This document shows positions 27,188 through 35,844 of a DNA stretch of 51,479 nucleotides, one piece after another. Each line of letters begins with the position of its first letter. Position 1 is the first letter of the stretch. The notes below the pieces were generated by a model. That model saw only the letters and a program-made list of their open reading frames with translations. It was not told the DNA's origin and did not search any database. A program made the translations under genes and the position numbers. The DNA is from Gordonia gummivorans (lineage in GTDB: Bacteria; Actinomycetota; Actinomycetes; Mycobacteriales; Mycobacteriaceae), in assembly GCF_022513585.1 (NCBI RefSeq), contig NZ_JAKWBF010000036.1, forward strand, positions 1 to 51,479. Reading direction: 5' to 3'.

Positions 27188-27610
27188 ATGAGCAGCTGCA
27201 TCTTCTGCGACATCGTCGCGGGTACCTCACCAGCCCGAATCGTCTACTCCGACGACGACGTGGTGGGCTTTCTCGACATCCGGCCGGTCACCCGAGGCCA
27301 CACTCTGCTGGTCCCCCGAGTGCATTCCGTCGGGCTGGCCGATCTCGATCCGGACCGGGGTGCCGCGCTCTTCCACGCTGGCCAGCGGGTCGCCGCTGCG
27401 ATGCGGTCGGGAACCATCGCCGCCGACGGCGTGAACATCGCGCTCAACGACGGACGCGCCGCGTTCCAGACCGTCTTCCACACGCACCTGCACGTCGTCC
27501 CGCGCCACAACGGCGACAAACTCAGTTTCGCCAAGGGCCTCGTGATCCGTCGCGACCCCGCCCCGGACGACACCGCGTCGGCCTTGCGCACCGCGCTGAA
27601 GTCGGCGTGA
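27188..27610 (+). CDS. HIT family nucleotide-binding protein
   Basis: 140 aa from the ATG at 27188 (a TTG two codons upstream falls just behind the -10 box). CIFCDIVAG carries a CxxC pair as in zinc-binding HIT proteins, DDDVVGFLDIRP the nucleotide contact, and HTHLHVVPR (about residue 99) the histidine triad. Members hydrolyse dinucleoside polyphosphates or AMP derivatives such as aminoacyl-AMP and AMP-lysine; the exact substrate cannot be told. The sirtuin gene follows after 10 bp, so the two are probably one operon. Confidence 0.9.
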   Translation: MSSCIFCDIVAGTSPARIVYSDDDVVGFLDIRPVTRGHTLLVPRVHSVGLADLDPDRGAALFHAGQRVAAAMRSGTIAADGVNIALNDGRAAFQTVFHTHLHVVPRHNGDKLSFAKGLVIRRDPAPDDTASALRTALKSA

Positions 27611-27620
27611 GGTCGACGCG

Positions 27621-28424
27621 GTGACCGAGTCCGAACCGACTGCGAATCCGCCGGAACCCATCCCCCAAGCCGTCGTCGACCTGGTGCGCGACGCGGAATG
27701 GATCACCGTCTTCACCGGCGCCGGCATGTCGGCCGAGAGTGGCATCGCCACGTTCCGCGACGCCGACACCGGACTATGGGAGCGTTTTGACCCCGAGACA
27801 CTCGCCACTCCGGAGGCCTGGGCCGACGACCCCGCATTGGTTTGGGGCTGGTACTCGTGGCGGGCTCGCCAGGTCCGGGCCGCCGAACCCAATGCGGGCC
27901 ATCAGGCACTGGCCGACCTGGCCCGCGACCGCGTCGTCATGATCGTCACCCAGAACGTCGACGACCTGCACGAGCGCGCCGGCAGCCAGGTCGTCAGCCA
28001 TCTGCACGGCAGCCTGTTCGCTCCGCGCTGCTCTCGGTGCGGACGCCCGTATCCCGGCGATACCGATCTCGACAGCGACACCCTCGACGGACGGGTGACG
28101 CCGCCTGTGTGCCCCTACTGCGGAGGCGACGTCCGGCCCGGCATCGTCTGGTTCGGCGAGGCACTGCCCACCGAACAGTGGGAACGGGCCGAGCAGGCGA
28201 TACGCGGCAGCGACCTGGTACTGGTGATCGGCACCAGCGGGATCGTCTACCCCGCGGCGAGTCTTCCCGAACACGCCGCTCGCGCCGGGGTTCCGGTCAT
28301 CGAGTTCAATCCCGAACCGTCCGCGCTCAGCAGCATCGCCCGCCACCGCGTGCCCGTGACCGCGGCCACGGGACTGCCCGAGCTGGTGCGTGCCCTCGGC
28401 GACGGTGACCCTCCCGCAGGCTGA
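27621..28424 (+). CDS. cobB: NAD-dependent protein deacylase (sirtuin, CobB type)
   Basis: 267 aa from the GTG at 27621, with GAGGTC upstream. TGAGMSAESGIATFRD (about residues 32-48) is the NAD-binding motif, TQNVDDLHERAG the core sirtuin signature and SHLHG contains the catalytic His. Two CxxC pairs (CSRC and CPYC) bind structural zinc. WYSWRAR has Tyr-x-x-Arg, the pair that in SIRT5 and bacterial class III enzymes reads succinyl or malonyl groups, so desuccinylation is likely besides deacetylation. It probably reverses acylation of metabolic enzymes. Repeat copy B begins about 100 bp after the stop codon. Confidence 0.92.
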   Translation: MTESEPTANPPEPIPQAVVDLVRDAEWITVFTGAGMSAESGIATFRDADTGLWERFDPETLATPEAWADDPALVWGWYSWRARQVRAAEPNAGHQALADLARDRVVMIVTQNVDDLHERAGSQVVSHLHGSLFAPRCSRCGRPYPGDTDLDSDTLDGRVTPPVCPYCGGDVRPGIVWFGEALPTEQWERAEQAIRGSDLVLVIGTSGIVYPAASLPEHAARAGVPVIEFNPEPSALSSIARHRVPVTAATGLPELVRALGDGDPPAG

Positions 28425-28648
28425 GATCCGCGGTCGCCCGAGCGCGGACTCGTCGCAGAAACCGCACTCGTCGCCAGAACCGCAGATGTGGCCAGAAACC
28501 GCCGACGCGCCTCGGGTTCCGACCAGACACGCGGTTTCTGAAACCCGCGACACGCCGACGTCGTCGGCGATCGTGGGCCCGGAAGAGCGGAGCCGCCATG
28601 CGGCCCGGAGCCTCCGCACGGCCGGCACCCGCGACAACCGGAGCCGAA

Positions 28649-28686
28649 TTGGAGAACGCGAGTGCTGCAGCACTCGCGTTCTCCAA
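28649..28686. repeat. Perfect 38-bp palindrome (copy B)
   Basis: TTGGAGAACGCGAGTGCTG and its exact complement meet at CTG/CAG. The sequence equals the inner 38 bp of the 44-bp palindrome in copy A; the outer arm differs by one base (GAATT against GAGTT). Confidence 0.97.
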
Positions 28687-28804
28687 CTCAACTCGAGTTC
28701 TCGCAGGACGACGCGGGACATGGCCAGACCGAAGCCGAGGCCGCCCTGGGGTGATGTGCCATGGGTGGCCTCAGACCACACCCCTGTGCCGAGTCGGATC
28801 AACC

Positions 28805-28820
28805 GTGTGCTGCAGCACAC
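28805..28820. repeat. Perfect 16-bp palindrome (copy B)
   Basis: GTGTGCTGCAGCACAC, the same core as the 20-bp palindrome of copy A at 16621-16640. Confidence 0.95.
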
Positions 28821-28880
28821 AAATTCTCCAACAGGACACAGAGTGTCGTCGTCGAGCGGAGGCGCGATCCGCCACAAAAC

Positions 28881-28906
28881 GTCGGGGAAGAAACTTCTTC
28901 CCCGAC
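28881..28906. repeat. 12-bp hairpin of copy B
   Basis: GTCGGGGAAGAA pairs fully with TTCTTCCCCGAC around AC. It corresponds to the TAGGGG/CCCCTA hairpin of copy A with compensatory changes. Confidence 0.9.
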
Positions 28907-28950
28907 CCTTGGAGTCCTCCCCCAGAAAATTCTCGCGGACGACTACGAAC

Positions 28951-28975
28951 CTCGGGGAAGAAACTCTTCCCCGAG
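28951..28975. repeat. 11-bp hairpin of copy B
   Basis: CTCGGGGAAGA pairs fully with TCTTCCCCGAG around AAC and is followed by ATTTT. It corresponds to the 14-bp hairpin of copy A at 16896-16926, which keeps the AAC loop but has different stem bases. Confidence 0.9.
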
Positions 28976-29056
28976 ATTTTGCGAGCACGACTCCGACGTA
29001 TTTTCCCAGGTCAGCGGGGCGGTCACCTAGCTCTTCGGATCAGAGGCGATAGGACG

Positions 29057-32000
29057 TCAGTCCCCCGCGGTCAGGTCGATGGGCTCCCAGGCATCCGCTT
29101 GCCCCGCGACCGCGATCGAGGACACCGACCCCGGCTTGCAGCCCCGTGCGTCGAGTGCCGCGGTGACGCGCGCGATCACACCGTCCGGGTCGAGTTCGAA
29201 CTCCGATTCCCGCACGCGGGCGAACTCCCAACCGCAGCGACGCAGTTCGCGTTCTCGCTCCAGGTCCGACCGGGCCTGACGACCCGTGGTGCGGAATTGC
29301 GCGCCGTCGCATTCGACGGCCATCCGCGCGTCGGCGCCCATCACCACGAGATCGATGACCCGGTTGTTCACGACCACCTTGGGCGTGACGTGATAGCCGA
29401 GCGACGCCAGCCGGTTGAACACCCGCTGCTCGAGCAGATTGTCGAAGGGCTCCACACGCTTGTCATCAGGAACATCGTCGGGCATCGGCGAGATCGTCGG
29501 TCCCGCGTTGGCCTCGAGGTAGCCGAGCAGCGAGTAGCGAAGATCGTTGCGGCGCAACTCGTCCAGATCGACCGAGTGGAACAGCCACAGCTGATCCATC
29601 GCGCGAGACGCCGCGACGTTGAAGCGACGCTGCGACTCGGCCCGGGTGAGCGCGGTGATCGCGGCCGGGTCCGAGACGACCATCGACAGCAAGATGACGG
29701 AACGTTCGTCGCCCTGGAAATCCGGTGGGGATCCCACCCGGATGCGACGATCTCGCCAGTGCTCAGGGTCAATGGTATCGCGAAGCGCACGCTCGAGGAC
29801 GTCGACCTGCTTGGTGCCCTGCAGCGCGATGATGCCGAAATCGGCTCCGTCGTAGGCGGAATCGGCGAGACATGCGGCGACCGTGTCGGCAATGGCCTGC
29901 GCCTCGGCCTCGTTGACCAATGCTGCCCCCTGCCCGGAGGCTGTCGCGTCCACCCGCACCGAGCGCAGCGGGTCGAGCCGGTTGGCGCCGAACTGGCGGA
30001 CCGGGATGAGCGGTGTTCCCTGGTAGAACTGCTGCGAGGAGTATTCGATGATCTCGGGCATACACCGGAAGTGCTCGCGAAGTGTCACCAGGTGACCAAA
30101 TCTGCTGCGCAGCAACGAGAACAGGCTCGATCGCGGCGTCAAACCATCTCGCAGATATCCGGGCAGGTCGGGTAGTTCGGCGTCGAGTTTGGCAAATGCG
30201 TCGTCGAGCGTGGTGCCGGTGAGACCTGTGGGCGCGCACTGCCGATCGTCGCCGACGACGATGACGCGCGGCGCCAGCCACAACAGGAAGACGCTGGTGA
30301 TGTCGGCCTGACTCGCCTCGTCGACGATCACGACATCGAACGAATTGGCTTTCGGTGGAAGTGTTTGGGCGACTTGACTTGTCGACATGATCCACGCGGG
30401 CACGGCGGCGGCTGCCTCGGCCATCGCGGCGCGCGCCGCGATACGAAAACGGTTGGCGTGCTTGCCCGATCCCTTGCCCAGGTTGATCATGTGGTCACGG
30501 TAGGACTGCAGCGCCTGCGTCTGTGCCACCGTCGTCCGCTCGATGGAGTACCGCCACGCTCGTGCGGCCGCCAGACGGGTGGTCACCTGGGCGAGGTCGA
30601 CCTCGATGCCGTCGAGTTCGGCCTGCAGACGCTCCTGCCGTCCCGGATCGTTGTTCTCCGACACCCACGTGTGTGCTCGGCGCCACGACCACGCCGGCGC
30701 GAGATCGCGAACCCGCTCGTCCCACTGTGGGTCGTCGGCGGTTGCGGCCACCTCCGCGTACAGCGCAGGCGCCTTGCCGCGCAGCCTCAGGGTGAGCAGG
30801 TCGAGCGCGATCTGATCGTCGCGTTCGGCGCGAGCTGCCACGAAAGCCCGTCGCGCGGAGCGAATCGACTCCGCGTCGGCATTCGCCAGCGCCGACACCA
30901 GATCGTCACCCTCGGCCGACGGTCCACGTTCGATCTCGGCCGACAAGGCGTAGGCGCAGTCCGCGAGCTCGTGTTCGGCGAGCACCGCGTCGTTGGTGGC
31001 CGCGATCAGTCGTGCCTGCCGCGCGACCGCGGCCACCTCGGCAACGCTGCGCGGCCGCGGACCGCCCGGACTGATCGCCTCGAGTTCACGGACGAGCCGA
31101 TCCCGTCCGGTCACCAGGTCGGAGATCCAGGCCAGCTGATTATCCAGCCGCACAAGCTGATTGAGCTGCGACGACCGCGACCCCGAGGTGTCGACCGGCA
31201 CGTGGAGGTCTGCGAGGAGCCGGTGTGCCTGATGCACGGCCTCCACCACCGACAGGTGGTCGGCGACCAGCCGCAACGACCGCTCGTCGGAGGGCACCTG
31301 GCCGTCGACCGTGGCCCGCACCGACGACTCTTCGACCGCCCGTTGCTCGGCGGATCGCCGCAGCCTGCCACGCCAATGACCGCCGCCCCTCAGGTGATCG
31401 GCCGCCGTGTCGAAGAGGGTGGCGCTCCCCGGCCCGGCACCGTCCACGACGACGACATGCGCGCCGAGTTCGCGATCACGCCGCGCGGCGTCGGCGATGA
31501 TCGGCGACAGGGTGGTCACGCGCGACCACAGATGTGACGCCTGCCCGGCGAGCAGCCGGTCGGCCATGTCGACGATGGGCGCCGGGAAGGTCTGCACTTC
31601 GGTGGAGGCAATCGCGAGGTGTTCGCAGAGTTCCTTGATACGGATCAGGCGGTCACTGTCGACGCCGTCGAGTACCGACAGCAGCGACCCGGTCCCGGTC
31701 ATCGGTTCGTGCGGCCGCGAGGCAATGCGTGCGCAGATCCGGTCCATCACCGCCGGGTCGGGCAGATGGTCGGCGAGGTCCGGGAAACGCTGCGCGAGAC
31801 GCGCAGTCGAGCCGCCGGTGGCACGAAGCAAGTCGACAAACCGCCCGAACTCGTCGGTATCGAGCGGCGGTACGCCACCGTCGATGGGTCCGGGCAACCA
31901 CTCGAATCGATCGGCGTCGGCGAGGACCTGCCGAACCACGTCGGCTGCCGTGCCCCGATAGTCACCGGCCACCCAGTCGTGCACGACGGTTTCCGCGGCA

Positions 32001-33214
32001 CGCAGTTCCCACAGCTCGCGCAGCGTGGTCTCGCGGCGGGACATCACGTGCTCGCGACGCGCGACGAGGTCTTCGATCTCGGCGTCGGCAACCGGGGCCG
32101 AATAGGCGGACTTGCGTTCGGCCAAGGCCTCGACGCCGCGCACGACAGCGTCGAAACCGTCCTTGCTGACATCGGCGATCGAGACCGTGAGGTCGCGGAT
32201 CTCGTCGGGCAGCATGTCGCGCAGCACGTGCAGCGCGTGCGACTTCTCGCTGACCACGAGGACAAGCTGCCCTTTGGCCAGCAGTGCCGACATCACGTTC
32301 GCGATTGTGTGCGTCTTGCCGGTGCCGGGCGGTCCTTCGACCACAACGCCACTGTCGACGCCGAGCCGACCGAGAACGTCGCGCTGTTCGACGTTGGACG
32401 GCAGGCCGAACAATGCGCCGCGCACCAATTCGTCGGCGCTCATCGCACCCGACTCGACGAGGGCGCTCAACCGTTCGTCGGCCTCGATCGGCCGCACCAG
32501 TTGGGTCAGGCCCATCGGCACCGGGATGTCGGGGTTTCGGAGGTCGGTCAGGATTGCGTCGTAGAAGGCGAGTGCCGCACCGGTACCCCGTTGACGCAGC
32601 ACGATGGCGGGCCGCATGTCGAGCGCCACCGACACCTTCTCGGTGTCGACGTCGATCCGGCTCATCCAATCGGCGACGAGATCGGTGACCTTGTTACCCA
32701 CCACGGTGGGCTGCTCGGTCAGTGCGCGGCGCGCCTTGACTGCGGCGGACAGATCGATGCCGTCGATCGCGGCCAGGAAGTGGGTGTCGTGCACCATCGG
32801 GGCAGAACCGGCACCCGGCGTGACGCGGATCGTGTCGTCGTCATCCCGCTCTGCGAGGACCTCCTGGGTGAGCAGGTGCTCGCGGATCAGCGGCGTGGTG
32901 TCGTTCTCGTTCTCGACCACCGTGAGCAGCGCATTGGCCAGCACCAACTCAAGGGTCTCCGGGTTCTCGCGGAGTTCCCCGGTGACTCTGGCCAACTCGT
33001 CGTAACCCGACTCACCGGGTGCGACCTGCACAACCACCTGCCCCGGACCGGCAGAGGCTCGAACGCCGACACCCGTTCCGGCCCCGATCCAGACGACGCC
33101 AGGGGCGGCCTCGACATCGGAGATCGACTCCGATCGTGATCGAACCAGCTCACGGAGGAACCCCACCAAGCGCGTGACCTGGTCGCGAAGCGGCTCGCTC
33201 GTGCCGTCCTCCAT
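29057..33214 (-). CDS. Large superfamily 1 helicase fused to a Vsr/DUF559-like nuclease domain
   Basis: 1385 aa. The ATG at 33214 has AGGAGG upstream. A Walker A motif, EGPPGTGKTHT, lies near residue 293. Walker B (VDEASQAD) only follows near residue 963, so about 650 residues of mostly helical sequence are inserted in the first RecA-like domain. VVGDDRQCAPT, LREHFRCMPEI and a C-terminal AASRAMDQLWLFHS continue the UPF1/DNA2-like SF1 set. The last 100 residues (IDLVVMGADARMAVECDGAQF with RERELRRCGWEFARVR) resemble Vsr / DUF559 endonucleases, with Asp, Glu and Asp as plausible metal ligands. The architecture suggests DNA repair or phage defence; no partner defence gene is seen. The rhodanese gene lies 76 bp upstream on the same strand. 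Confidence 0.85.
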   Translation of the reverse strand: MEDGTSEPLRDQVTRLVGFLRELVRSRSESISDVEAAPGVVWIGAGTGVGVRASAGPGQVVVQVAPGESGYDELARVTGELRENPETLELVLANALLTVVENENDTTPLIREHLLTQEVLAERDDDDTIRVTPGAGSAPMVHDTHFLAAIDGIDLSAAVKARRALTEQPTVVGNKVTDLVADWMSRIDVDTEKVSVALDMRPAIVLRQRGTGAALAFYDAILTDLRNPDIPVPMGLTQLVRPIEADERLSALVESGAMSADELVRGALFGLPSNVEQRDVLGRLGVDSGVVVEGPPGTGKTHTIANVMSALLAKGQLVLVVSEKSHALHVLRDMLPDEIRDLTVSIADVSKDGFDAVVRGVEALAERKSAYSAPVADAEIEDLVARREHVMSRRETTLRELWELRAAETVVHDWVAGDYRGTAADVVRQVLADADRFEWLPGPIDGGVPPLDTDEFGRFVDLLRATGGSTARLAQRFPDLADHLPDPAVMDRICARIASRPHEPMTGTGSLLSVLDGVDSDRLIRIKELCEHLAIASTEVQTFPAPIVDMADRLLAGQASHLWSRVTTLSPIIADAARRDRELGAHVVVVDGAGPGSATLFDTAADHLRGGGHWRGRLRRSAEQRAVEESSVRATVDGQVPSDERSLRLVADHLSVVEAVHQAHRLLADLHVPVDTSGSRSSQLNQLVRLDNQLAWISDLVTGRDRLVRELEAISPGGPRPRSVAEVAAVARQARLIAATNDAVLAEHELADCAYALSAEIERGPSAEGDDLVSALANADAESIRSARRAFVAARAERDDQIALDLLTLRLRGKAPALYAEVAATADDPQWDERVRDLAPAWSWRRAHTWVSENNDPGRQERLQAELDGIEVDLAQVTTRLAAARAWRYSIERTTVAQTQALQSYRDHMINLGKGSGKHANRFRIAARAAMAEAAAAVPAWIMSTSQVAQTLPPKANSFDVVIVDEASQADITSVFLLWLAPRVIVVGDDRQCAPTGLTGTTLDDAFAKLDAELPDLPGYLRDGLTPRSSLFSLLRSRFGHLVTLREHFRCMPEIIEYSSQQFYQGTPLIPVRQFGANRLDPLRSVRVDATASGQGAALVNEAEAQAIADTVAACLADSAYDGADFGIIALQGTKQVDVLERALRDTIDPEHWRDRRIRVGSPPDFQGDERSVILLSMVVSDPAAITALTRAESQRRFNVAASRAMDQLWLFHSVDLDELRRNDLRYSLLGYLEANAGPTISPMPDDVPDDKRVEPFDNLLEQRVFNRLASLGYHVTPKVVVNNRVIDLVVMGADARMAVECDGAQFRTTGRQARSDLERERELRRCGWEFARVRESEFELDPDGVIARVTAALDARGCKPGSVSSIAVAGQADAWEPIDLTAGD

Positions 33215-33290
33215 GCGTCGTCCTCCTGCGTCTGCCCGGCTACGCTACCAAGCCGCTGGTCAGACGCCGAACGCTCAAGAGAACGAGCCG

Positions 33291-33623
33291 TCAGGAGCCA
33301 GGCGTCGAACGCAGGGCGGAATAGCCGCCGTCGACGTAGCGGACGTTGGTGTAGCCCAGGTCGGCGATCTGCTCGGCGATGCGCGGAGCCTGCGAACGGA
33401 CGGAGACCACGGCGATCTCGGTGTCGGGGTTGCGCACCACCGGGAAGGTTCCCGACGGGGTCGGCGTGAAGCGTGCCGACACATCGACCGGGTCGACGAC
33501 CACTGCGCCGGGGAGACTGCCCTGATGCCGCATGACCTGCGGGCGGGCGTCCACCATCACGGCCTCGCCGTGACTGCTGTGATCGATTGCGTCTTCTGCT
33601 GAGATCGAATTCACCACTGACAC
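33291..33623 (-). CDS. Rhodanese-like domain protein without catalytic Cys
   Basis: 110 aa from the GTG at 33623 (GGTGAG six bases upstream); the open frame extends to 33767 but lacks similarity there. The pattern AVMVDARPQ, a central GAVVVDP, and LGYTNVRYVDGGYSAL is that of a single rhodanese fold. The active-site loop reads VVSVRSQAPR and the protein has no cysteine at all, so it cannot carry a persulfide and may be a regulatory or binding domain. It lies directly upstream of the helicase-nuclease gene and downstream of the DEAD-box gene, all on the minus strand. Confidence 0.78.
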   Translation of the reverse strand: MSVVNSISAEDAIDHSSHGEAVMVDARPQVMRHQGSLPGAVVVDPVDVSARFTPTPSGTFPVVRNPDTEIAVVSVRSQAPRIAEQIADLGYTNVRYVDGGYSALRSTPGS

Positions 33624-33639
33624 TGGTGACTCACCATTC

Positions 33640-33701
33640 CTGTAACTCGTGTGTGTTGTCGCGCTGGGGATTACAGCGTTCAGGGGGTATGTCGTTCCCC
33701 C
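33640..33701 (-). other. Two hairpins between DEAD-box and rhodanese genes
   Basis: GGGGG...CCCCC (33683-33701, 9-nt loop) and CTGTAA...TTACAG (33640-33676) lie in the 175-bp gap. They may terminate the DEAD-box transcript or structure the rhodanese leader. I see no match to a known riboswitch. Confidence 0.35.
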
Positions 33702-33798
33702 ACCCCAAAAGGTTACGGAAATATCTCGATCTGACAAGTTCCGTCCCACGCGACCAGAAGGGCTCACACGTCACCACACGGCGAAGTGAGGACCACGC

Positions 33799-35601
33799 TC
33801 AGCCGTTGCGTCGACCCGCGACACGTGGATTGCCCCGCTTGCCCCAGCTGTCGCCGCGTTTTCCATGACCGTCACGTCCGCCGCCGCGAGGCCCCTGAGC
33901 ACCACGTTTGGCACCACCTCGCGTCCGCGGGGGACCAAAGTCCTTGCGCAGATCGATCGGGTTCTTGCCGATGCGGGTGTCGCGCAGCGCCGACAGCGTC
34001 TCGTTGTCGAGGTCGTCAGGCAGCTCGACGAGGCTGAAATCGTCGCGGATGCTGATGTTGCCGAAATCACCCCGAGTGAGTCCGCCTTCGTTGGCGATGG
34101 CGCCGACGATGGCGCCCGGCGACACCTTGTGCTTGCGGCCGACGGCGATCCGGTAGGTGGCGAAACTCCCGCCCGATCGTCGCGGCGCACGTTCCTTGCG
34201 CGCCGGACGCTCACCTTCGGGCGGATCCGGTGCCATCAGGAAACCGCCGTCGCGGGTCTCGAGTGCCAGCGCAGCTGCGATGTCGGCCATCGCCACGTCG
34301 TTGTCCTGCGCATAGTTCTCGATGAGCTTGCGGAACATGTCGAGATTGTCCGACGCCAGGTTCTCGGTGATCGAGTCGGCGAACCTCGCGACGCGCTGCG
34401 CGTTCACGTCTTCGACGCTGGGCAAGCCGATCTCGGTGAGCGTCTGGCGGGTGGCCCGCTCGATCGAGCGCAGCAGGTGCCGTTCACGCGGTGAGACGAA
34501 CAGCAACGCGTTGCCCGACCGCCCCGCCCGGCCGGTGCGGCCGATGCGATGCACGTAGGACTCGGTGTCGTGCGGGATGTCGAAGTTGACCACGTGGGAG
34601 ATGCGGTCCACGTCGAGTCCACGCGCGGCGACGTCGGTGGCGACGAGGATGTCGATGCCGCCGCTCTTGAGCTGGTTGATCGTGCGTTCACGTTGCGCTT
34701 GCGCCATGTCGCCGTTGATCGCGACCGCAGAGAATCCGCGCGAGCGCAGTTTTTCCGCAAGCTCCTCGGTGCCCTGCTTGGTGCGCACGAACACGATCAT
34801 GGCGTCGAAGGTCTCGACCTCGAGGAACCTGGTGAGCGCATCGAGCTTGCGCTGATGAGACACCTGCAAGTACCGCTGGTTGATGTTCTGCGCGGTCGCG
34901 GTCTTGGCCTTGACCGTGATCTCCTGCGGATCGTGCAGATATCGCTGCGCGAGCCGGCGGATCGCACTGGGCATGGTCGCCGAGAACAACGCAACCTGCT
35001 TGTCGTCCGGCGTTTCGGCGAGGATGCGTTCGACGTCCTCGGCGAAACCCATCGTGAGCATCTCGTCGGCCTCGTCGAGCACCAGGAAGCGAAGCTCGGA
35101 GATGTCGAGGGTGCCGCGGTCGAGGTGATCGATCACCCGGCCCGGCGTACCGACGATGACCTGCGCGCCACGGCGGAGTCCGGACAACTGAACGCCGTAA
35201 CTCTGGCCGCCGTAGATGGGCAGCACCCGCACCTCGGGCATGTGTGCCGAATACCGGCCGAAGGCCTCCGCCACCTGCAGCGCGAGTTCGCGCGTCGGAG
35301 CCAGGACCAGTGCCTGCGGCTTACGCGGGCCCGACCCGTCGCCGGCACCCTCGAGCCGGGACAGAATCGGTATCGCGAATGCGGCAGTCTTGCCGGTGCC
35401 GGTCTGGGCGAGTCCGACGACGTCACGGCCGGCCATGAGTGGCGGGATGGTCGCGGCCTGGATGGGCGACGGGGTCTCGTAACCGACGTCGGTGATGGCC
35501 GACCGAACCCGTGAATCGATGTCCAGGTCGTCAAAGGTTCCGACGGCGGGTCCGGGTGGGGTGCCGTCGGAGGACGCAGCGTTGTCTGGCGAGGTACTCA
35601 T
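33799..35601 (-). CDS. deaD: DEAD-box ATP-dependent RNA helicase (DeaD/CsdA type)
   Basis: 600 aa. The Q motif (YETPSPIQAATIP), Walker A AQTGTGKT (about residue 65), LDEADEML (about 172), FSATMP and HRIGRTGRAGR are complete. A second part (about residues 470-540, TYRIAVGRKHKVSPGAIVGAIAN) is the DbpA/CsdA RNA-binding domain, and the tail is rich in Arg and Gly (RGGGRDGHGKRG), a further RNA-binding feature. The family unwinds structured RNA and assists ribosome assembly and mRNA turnover, especially in the cold. It diverges from the fadD15-like gene across 243 bp. Confidence 0.93.
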   Translation of the reverse strand: MSTSPDNAASSDGTPPGPAVGTFDDLDIDSRVRSAITDVGYETPSPIQAATIPPLMAGRDVVGLAQTGTGKTAAFAIPILSRLEGAGDGSGPRKPQALVLAPTRELALQVAEAFGRYSAHMPEVRVLPIYGGQSYGVQLSGLRRGAQVIVGTPGRVIDHLDRGTLDISELRFLVLDEADEMLTMGFAEDVERILAETPDDKQVALFSATMPSAIRRLAQRYLHDPQEITVKAKTATAQNINQRYLQVSHQRKLDALTRFLEVETFDAMIVFVRTKQGTEELAEKLRSRGFSAVAINGDMAQAQRERTINQLKSGGIDILVATDVAARGLDVDRISHVVNFDIPHDTESYVHRIGRTGRAGRSGNALLFVSPRERHLLRSIERATRQTLTEIGLPSVEDVNAQRVARFADSITENLASDNLDMFRKLIENYAQDNDVAMADIAAALALETRDGGFLMAPDPPEGERPARKERAPRRSGGSFATYRIAVGRKHKVSPGAIVGAIANEGGLTRGDFGNISIRDDFSLVELPDDLDNETLSALRDTRIGKNPIDLRKDFGPPRTRGGAKRGAQGPRGGGRDGHGKRGDSWGKRGNPRVAGRRNG

Positions 35602-35844
35602 GCGCTGGTGGTCTCGTTCATCACGTCAACTCTAATCGGCGCGACCCCGAGAGGTGGCATCGCGCGCAATGTGTCCCGCGATTGGCACAGATTGCCGCCG
35701 TGATCAGCGGATTCGGTCATTCCGACCACTGTGTGATCAACCACACGGATACTGGTACTGTCGGTTCCACTCACACGCCGAGGCGGCCGCCGATGCGGGT
35801 CGCGCGGTGTCCGTTTTGTCCAGGTTTCCCGTCTCAGGAGCGCC

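Larger units (their letters stand above)
28545..29043. repeat. Long non-coding palindrome-rich repeat, copy B
   Basis: This element fills most of the 632-bp gap between the convergent sirtuin and helicase genes. It matches copy A at 16320-17071 in module order: the segment with GCGACAACCGG before the first palindrome, a 38-bp palindrome (28649-28686), AACTCGAGTT, a second palindrome (28805-28820) followed by ATTCTCCAACAGGACACAG, two hairpins (28881-28906 and 28951-28975) around TTCTCGCGGACGACT, and a terminal 23-bp box at 29021-29043. The box that divides copy A internally is missing here, so B looks like a shortened form. The remaining 28425-28544 shows no gene. Confidence 0.8.

Noticed and set aside
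27774..28988. 404-codon open frame on the minus strand over the sirtuin gene and repeat copy B
   Set aside because: It is antisense to a clear sirtuin and runs into non-coding repeat sequence.
33640..33701. Riboswitch in front of the rhodanese gene
   Set aside because: Two simple hairpins without a conserved core I can recognise; also explained as a terminator of the upstream gene.
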